This document shows positions 61,143-64,000 of a DNA stretch of 64,000 nucleotides, one piece after another. The notes below the pieces were generated by a model. That model saw nothing but the letters and a program-made list of their open reading frames with translations. It searched no databases and was not told where the DNA came from. A program made the translations under genes and the position numbers. The DNA is from G965233625 sp965233625 (GTDB taxonomy: Bacteria; Planctomycetota; Planctomycetia; Pirellulales; Pirellulaceae), in the NCBI GenBank assembly GCA_965233625.1, contig OZ247499.1, forward strand, positions 6,076,001-6,140,000, given 5' to 3'. Each line of letters opens with the position of its first letter. The first letter of the stretch is position 1.

Positions 61143-62405
61143 ATGGATTCATCTTCAAACGACAATGAACCAGAATTATTGGTCAACCGATGGGCGAAAG
61201 AAGGTAGAGCTCATTCCGTACCGAAACCGCTCTGTGACTGCCTCAACAAGTCCTTTCACGGGTTTGATTGGCGGGAAATGCCTTTTCACTTCGAACAACA
61301 GGATACTTCGTTGCCCGCGTGGCATCGTGTGCTTCAACTTGTTGATGATGCGATTGCGGATAAGCGGAGCGAGCTTTCTTTTGCACATGTGATGGAACCG
61401 GAAGATTGGGCACAGATTGTGACATTGCCTCAGTCCATTGCAAATCTAAAGGATGTAAAGCACCTGAACCTCTATGGCAGTAGTCTCGTGCGGATTCCGC
61501 CGGAAATTGGACAGATGGAGTCGCTAGAGGTGTTTACGCCATACACCTCACGCCGGTTGCATTGGTTTCCGTACGAACTCACCCGCTGTAAGAAACTGCG
61601 GGACAGTACGGTGAGCACCCGAAGCATCTATGGCAATTACAAGTTCCGGCCTCCCTTCCCGAGGCTACCTGTTCAGTTCGACGAAATTGTTCCAGTGAGT
61701 TGTAGTGTCTGCAACACGCCATTTTCTGCCGGGGAGATCCATCAGGTCTGGATTTCGCTAGGTGTTGCAACCGACGTTGTGCCGCTACTTGTGCATGCGT
61801 GTTCACAGGACTGCATTGATCAACTTCCCAAACCGCCTGCCGGCTATATTCAAACACCGCATACAGGTGGGTTGGTAGTCGAGCAGCCAGCCAGCGAGCG
61901 GTATGAGCTCTGTGATCTACGCAAGCGAATTGAGGACGTGGTAGGGCTGAAGGGTGAAAAACGACAGGAAGAACTACGTTTCATTTGTGAGTTGGGAATC
62001 GAGGAAGGGTATCCTGAATTGCTGGACGAGCTATTAGGGCTTGGGCTTGCCATCGCGGGTCGCAACGGGTTGCTCCACGCCGCCTGTGCGTCACGTGATC
62101 TCAAAACGACGAAGCGACTTATTGAGCTTGGTGCTGACGTCAATGGACTCGGCCAATATGCCATGACACCGTTGATGGATGCCGCGGATGCAGGTTTTCT
62201 TGCGGGTGTCGAGTTGCTGCTGGAACATGGTGCGGATCCAAACATAGCTTCACCCGAGCGACAACCGCCTGACAACAAAGCCATAGCATTTGCGATCGAA
62301 AGTTTTAAAGAATGGGAACGTGAGAATCGCGGTTATGTTCCAGCGGATGTGAGGTCGGAATACGAAGCCGTTATCGATCTGCTGAACCGTCTTGCCACAT
62401 CTTGA
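61143..62405 (+). CDS. LRR, zinc-ribbon-like and ankyrin-repeat protein
   Basis: A 420-residue protein. The N-terminal half has leucine-rich repeat character (LPQSIANLKDVKHLNLYGSS, LVRIPPEIGQMESLEVFTPY). A CSVCNTPF pair (about 190) and a later ACSQDC (about 220) could form a zinc site. The C-terminal part (about 290-395) has ankyrin repeats: NGLLHAACASRDLKTTKRLI, ELGADVNGLGQYAMTPLMDA and GVELLLEHGADPNIASPE. No signal peptide. It is likely a protein-binding scaffold. It is more AT-rich than the flanking genes and stands alone on the plus strand. Confidence 0.75.
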   Translation: MDSSSNDNEPELLVNRWAKEGRAHSVPKPLCDCLNKSFHGFDWREMPFHFEQQDTSLPAWHRVLQLVDDAIADKRSELSFAHVMEPEDWAQIVTLPQSIANLKDVKHLNLYGSSLVRIPPEIGQMESLEVFTPYTSRRLHWFPYELTRCKKLRDSTVSTRSIYGNYKFRPPFPRLPVQFDEIVPVSCSVCNTPFSAGEIHQVWISLGVATDVVPLLVHACSQDCIDQLPKPPAGYIQTPHTGGLVVEQPASERYELCDLRKRIEDVVGLKGEKRQEELRFICELGIEEGYPELLDELLGLGLAIAGRNGLLHAACASRDLKTTKRLIELGADVNGLGQYAMTPLMDAADAGFLAGVELLLEHGADPNIASPERQPPDNKAIAFAIESFKEWERENRGYVPADVRSEYEAVIDLLNRLATS

Positions 62406-62454
62406 GAGGAAAGGCATATACATCCTCTGCTGGTTCGACCGGCGTGAATAATCG

Positions 62455-62481
62455 TGCGGCAGGCAGGCGCCTGCCCTACGG
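62455..62481 (-). repeat. Variant REP element 7
   Basis: GTGCGGCAGGCAGGCGCC followed by TGCCCTACGG. On the minus strand it begins GTAGGGCAGGCGCCTGCC: the GTAG is kept and the stem reads GCAGGC/GCCTGC instead of TCAGGC/GCCTGA, so both stem sides changed together. It lies 10 kb from the transposase. Confidence 0.7.
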
Positions 62482-62707
62482 TTTTGAGGTCTTTCAGTTG
62501 GGAGATTAGCGGTATTTGAACTGGTGGGGTTGCGTCTGTCATCTGCCTTTGTAAGCAATAACCCGACGCTGCGGCGTAGGGTGGAAATGTTGCAGCGGGT
62601 TGATTGTCTGGTTCGATAAATAGCGTTAGATGTGTCCTCTGGCGGGTTGCCGCTTTTTTCTACCTTGCCCAGAAGGAGGGTGCGGTGGGAAGGTGGGCGT
62701 GTTATTA

Positions 62708-62737
62708 TTGATTTGTGGAAGGTTTATCGTGTATATT
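62708..62737 (+). promoter_or_regulatory. Candidate promoter of the HTH gene
   Basis: TTGATT at 62708-62713, 18 bases, then TATATT at 62732-62737. The -10 matches five of six. It lies about 85 bases before the start at 62824. Confidence 0.35.
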
Positions 62738-62823
62738 CCTTGACACAGCCGGTTCTTGTCTTTTCTGACCGGCGTTGCCCATGGCTTGGCAACTGGTTCT
62801 CTTTCTCTACTTTGAGGTCCGCC

Positions 62824-63378
62824 ATGCCTAGAAAACCGATTGACCGTAGTCAGACCGATGTTGCCCCGCCCGCGAATCTGCCGGCTGTGCCACCTCTTCA
62901 TGCGAAGCCGCAGCCGCCGCAGCAATTGAACCGTATCCGTCAGTTGCGTGAGCAGCAGGGCGTGAGCCTGCGGACAGCCGCCCGGCGGTTGAAGCTGGAA
63001 ATGGCGGAAATACGGCGGCAGGACGATCCTGCGACCGATTTAACCATCTCGCAACTGCTGGCCTGGCAGGAGATTCTGGAAACGCCGCTAGCCGATCTGC
63101 TGGTCGATCCGGGAGCCGCCCTGTCGGCGCCGGTGCTGCAACGCGCACAGATGATCCGCGTGATGAAGACCGTGGCGGCCATCCTCGACCAATCGGAAAA
63201 ACCAGCCGTGCAGCGGATGTCGCGGACGCTGGTGGATCAACTGACTAGCATCATGCCGGAACTGGCTGAAGTCGGGCCGTGGCATTCGGTAGGACAACGT
63301 CGCAGCATGGACGAATACGGTCGCGCGGCCGAACGCAGCATCGACGACAGCTTCTTCGCCCGTCATAACGGCGACTGA
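62824..63378 (+). CDS. HTH (XRE-like) DNA-binding protein
   Basis: A 184-residue protein; start ATG 62824. After a Pro-rich leader (residues 1-35) there is a helix-turn-helix region, LNRIRQLREQQGVSLRTAAR then RLKLEMAEIRRQDDPATDLT, of the Cro/C1 type. The C-terminal half is helical (RAQMIRVMKTVAAILDQSEK, VQRMSRTLVDQLTSIMPELA) and could be a dimerisation domain. It is likely a transcription regulator; its targets are unknown. It is convergent with lgt, separated by 29 bases. Confidence 0.75.
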   Translation: MPRKPIDRSQTDVAPPANLPAVPPLHAKPQPPQQLNRIRQLREQQGVSLRTAARRLKLEMAEIRRQDDPATDLTISQLLAWQEILETPLADLLVDPGAALSAPVLQRAQMIRVMKTVAAILDQSEKPAVQRMSRTLVDQLTSIMPELAEVGPWHSVGQRRSMDEYGRAAERSIDDSFFARHNGD

Positions 63379-63407
63379 TGGAAGCCAACGCGGCGGTTTA
63401 TGCAGGT

Positions 63408-64000
63408 TTAACCCGCAGCAGGCGCCGGCTCGTCTCCGCCACGGGCGGTTGGTGTGACGTCGCCAGTCTGCATGGGTAACACGCTGCCGGTGGGCCGGGT
63501 GGATAAGTAGATCCACAGCCCACAACCCAGCAGCAAGAAGCAGCCGCTGACCGCCTGAGAGATGGTGATGCTGGTGCCGCCCAGCCCTTCAACATCGGTG
63601 CGGATCATCTCCAGCAGGATGCGGGCGATCGGGTAAGTGCATAGCAGCGTGGCGAACACCTCGCCATCGCGGCGACGGTGCGGATACAGGAACCAGAGAA
63701 ACGCCGCCAGCAGCCCGGCGTTCACCGCGCTGTAAATCTGCGTGGGATGCACGGGCAGAGACAGTTCAGGCGGGTCAGCCGTGAACTTCGCCACCTTGCC
63801 ATCTTCCGTTGCCAGACGGTAAACGCCCTGCGAATACGCCAGCAACGCGGTAAGCTGCTCGCGGTTCTGCACGCCTTCCAGCGTGAGCGAACGCACTTTG
63901 TCGGTATTGCGGATACCTGCTTCATAGGCCGCACTGGTATCGTCAAGCTTGGAGACCATACCGCCGCTGCCGGGAAGGATGACGAAGCCAAGATCGTTCA
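63408..64000 (-). CDS. lgt: Prolipoprotein diacylglyceryl transferase, 3' part, with PDZ-like insert
   Basis: The frame is open at the window edge, so the N-terminal part is missing. Visible are the Lgt blocks PVHPTQIYSAVNAGLLAAFL with the conserved H-P-T-Q-x-Y motif and a late GEVFATLLCTYPIARILLEM followed by IRTD; in Lgt these belong to the catalytic core and the region where the enzyme transfers diacylglycerol to prolipoproteins. Upstream of them, a non-membrane segment, GSGGMVSKLDDTSAAYEAGI then RNTDKVRSLTLEGVQNREQL, has the pattern of a PDZ domain. The last 40 residues are Gly/Pro/Ala-rich and look unstructured. Confidence 0.9.
   Translation of the reverse strand, partial: NDLGFVILPGSGGMVSKLDDTSAAYEAGIRNTDKVRSLTLEGVQNREQLTALLAYSQGVYRLATEDGKVAKFTADPPELSLPVHPTQIYSAVNAGLLAAFLWFLYPHRRRDGEVFATLLCTYPIARILLEMIRTDVEGLGGTSITISQAVSGCFLLLGCGLWIYLSTRPTGSVLPMQTGDVTPTARGGDEPAPAAG

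Larger units (their letters stand above)
62406..62823. other. 418-bp intergenic region with a variant REP
   Basis: No gene seen. It contains a variant REP (62455-62481) and a candidate promoter (62708-62737) for the HTH gene. Confidence 0.5.

Overview
The window reads as a chromosomal segment of a planctomycete. Several families that are abundant in that phylum occur together: a DUF1501 protein with a Tat signal, a large cytochrome-c/DUF1549/DUF1553 (PSD1-type) protein, two DUF1559 pseudopilin-like proteins, TIGR02996 repeat-companion/leucine-rich proteins, a Minf_1886-family gene, an Lpg1974-like outer-membrane protein, a ThuA-like protein and a Tat-exported Gfo/Idh/MocA oxidoreductase. Base composition looks moderately GC-rich, with AT-richer patches around 25.8-26.4, 32.2-33.0, 56.7-59.0 and 60.5-62.4 kb. 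I saw no rRNA, tRNA or CRISPR array.

Layout. 0-6 kb: the 3' part of an aldehyde dehydrogenase and an iron-type alcohol dehydrogenase, then on the minus strand a WD40 protein, a DUF1501 protein and a lipoprotein. 6-13 kb: a HEAT-repeat protein, an SMI1/KNR4-LRR protein, a histidine kinase with an Rcp1-like response regulator, and an esterase. 13-31 kb: a QueD-like enzyme followed by many exported proteins (internally duplicated 971-residue protein, ThuA-like, M28 peptidase, DUF1549/1553, gluconolactonase-like, GH43-like, Tat oxidoreductase). 30.6-33 kb: a RicT/PSP1 protein, a Minf_1886 gene cut by an in-frame TAA, a tiny membrane protein and an AT-richer FRG-domain gene. 33-38 kb: an aspartoacylase-like enzyme and an NtrB/NtrC-like pair, followed by a good sigma-54 promoter in front of a 99-residue membrane protein. 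37.5-45.5 kb: acyltransferase and glycogen synthase, a lipoprotein-like protein, an outer-membrane protein, and an S1-domain protein beside an EfpL/YeiP-type elongation factor. 45.5-50 kb: two DUF1559-plus-lipoprotein pairs around a chimeric gene fragment. 50-53 kb: the methionine-salvage genes mtnB, mtnD and mtnC, with a REP-associated tyrosine transposase and its REP palindromes lodged between mtnB and mtnD. 53-54.5 kb: a YacL-like PIN/TRAM protein. 54.5-62.4 kb: a run of small or repeat proteins of immunity-like or unknown families (LRR, DUF4240, SMI1/KNR4, DUF4274, ankyrin), with YjbQ and an ADP-ribosylglycohydrolase among them. The window ends with an HTH protein and the 3' part of lgt.

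The most interesting observations are these. (1) A chimeric fragment at 47.8-48.0 kb is built from the 3' ends of two other genes in this window, mtnC and efpL. (2) A conserved Minf_1886 gene carries a stop where the family has tyrosine. (3) A RAYT/REP unit splits the methionine-salvage operon. (4) A two-component sigma-54 regulator sits beside a -24/-12 promoter with three AT-rich palindromes and a small single-span membrane protein. (5) A PDZ-like segment appears to be inserted in Lgt. (6) An orphan immunity-like cluster contains decayed or split genes. All identities quoted are by eye; no database search was possible.
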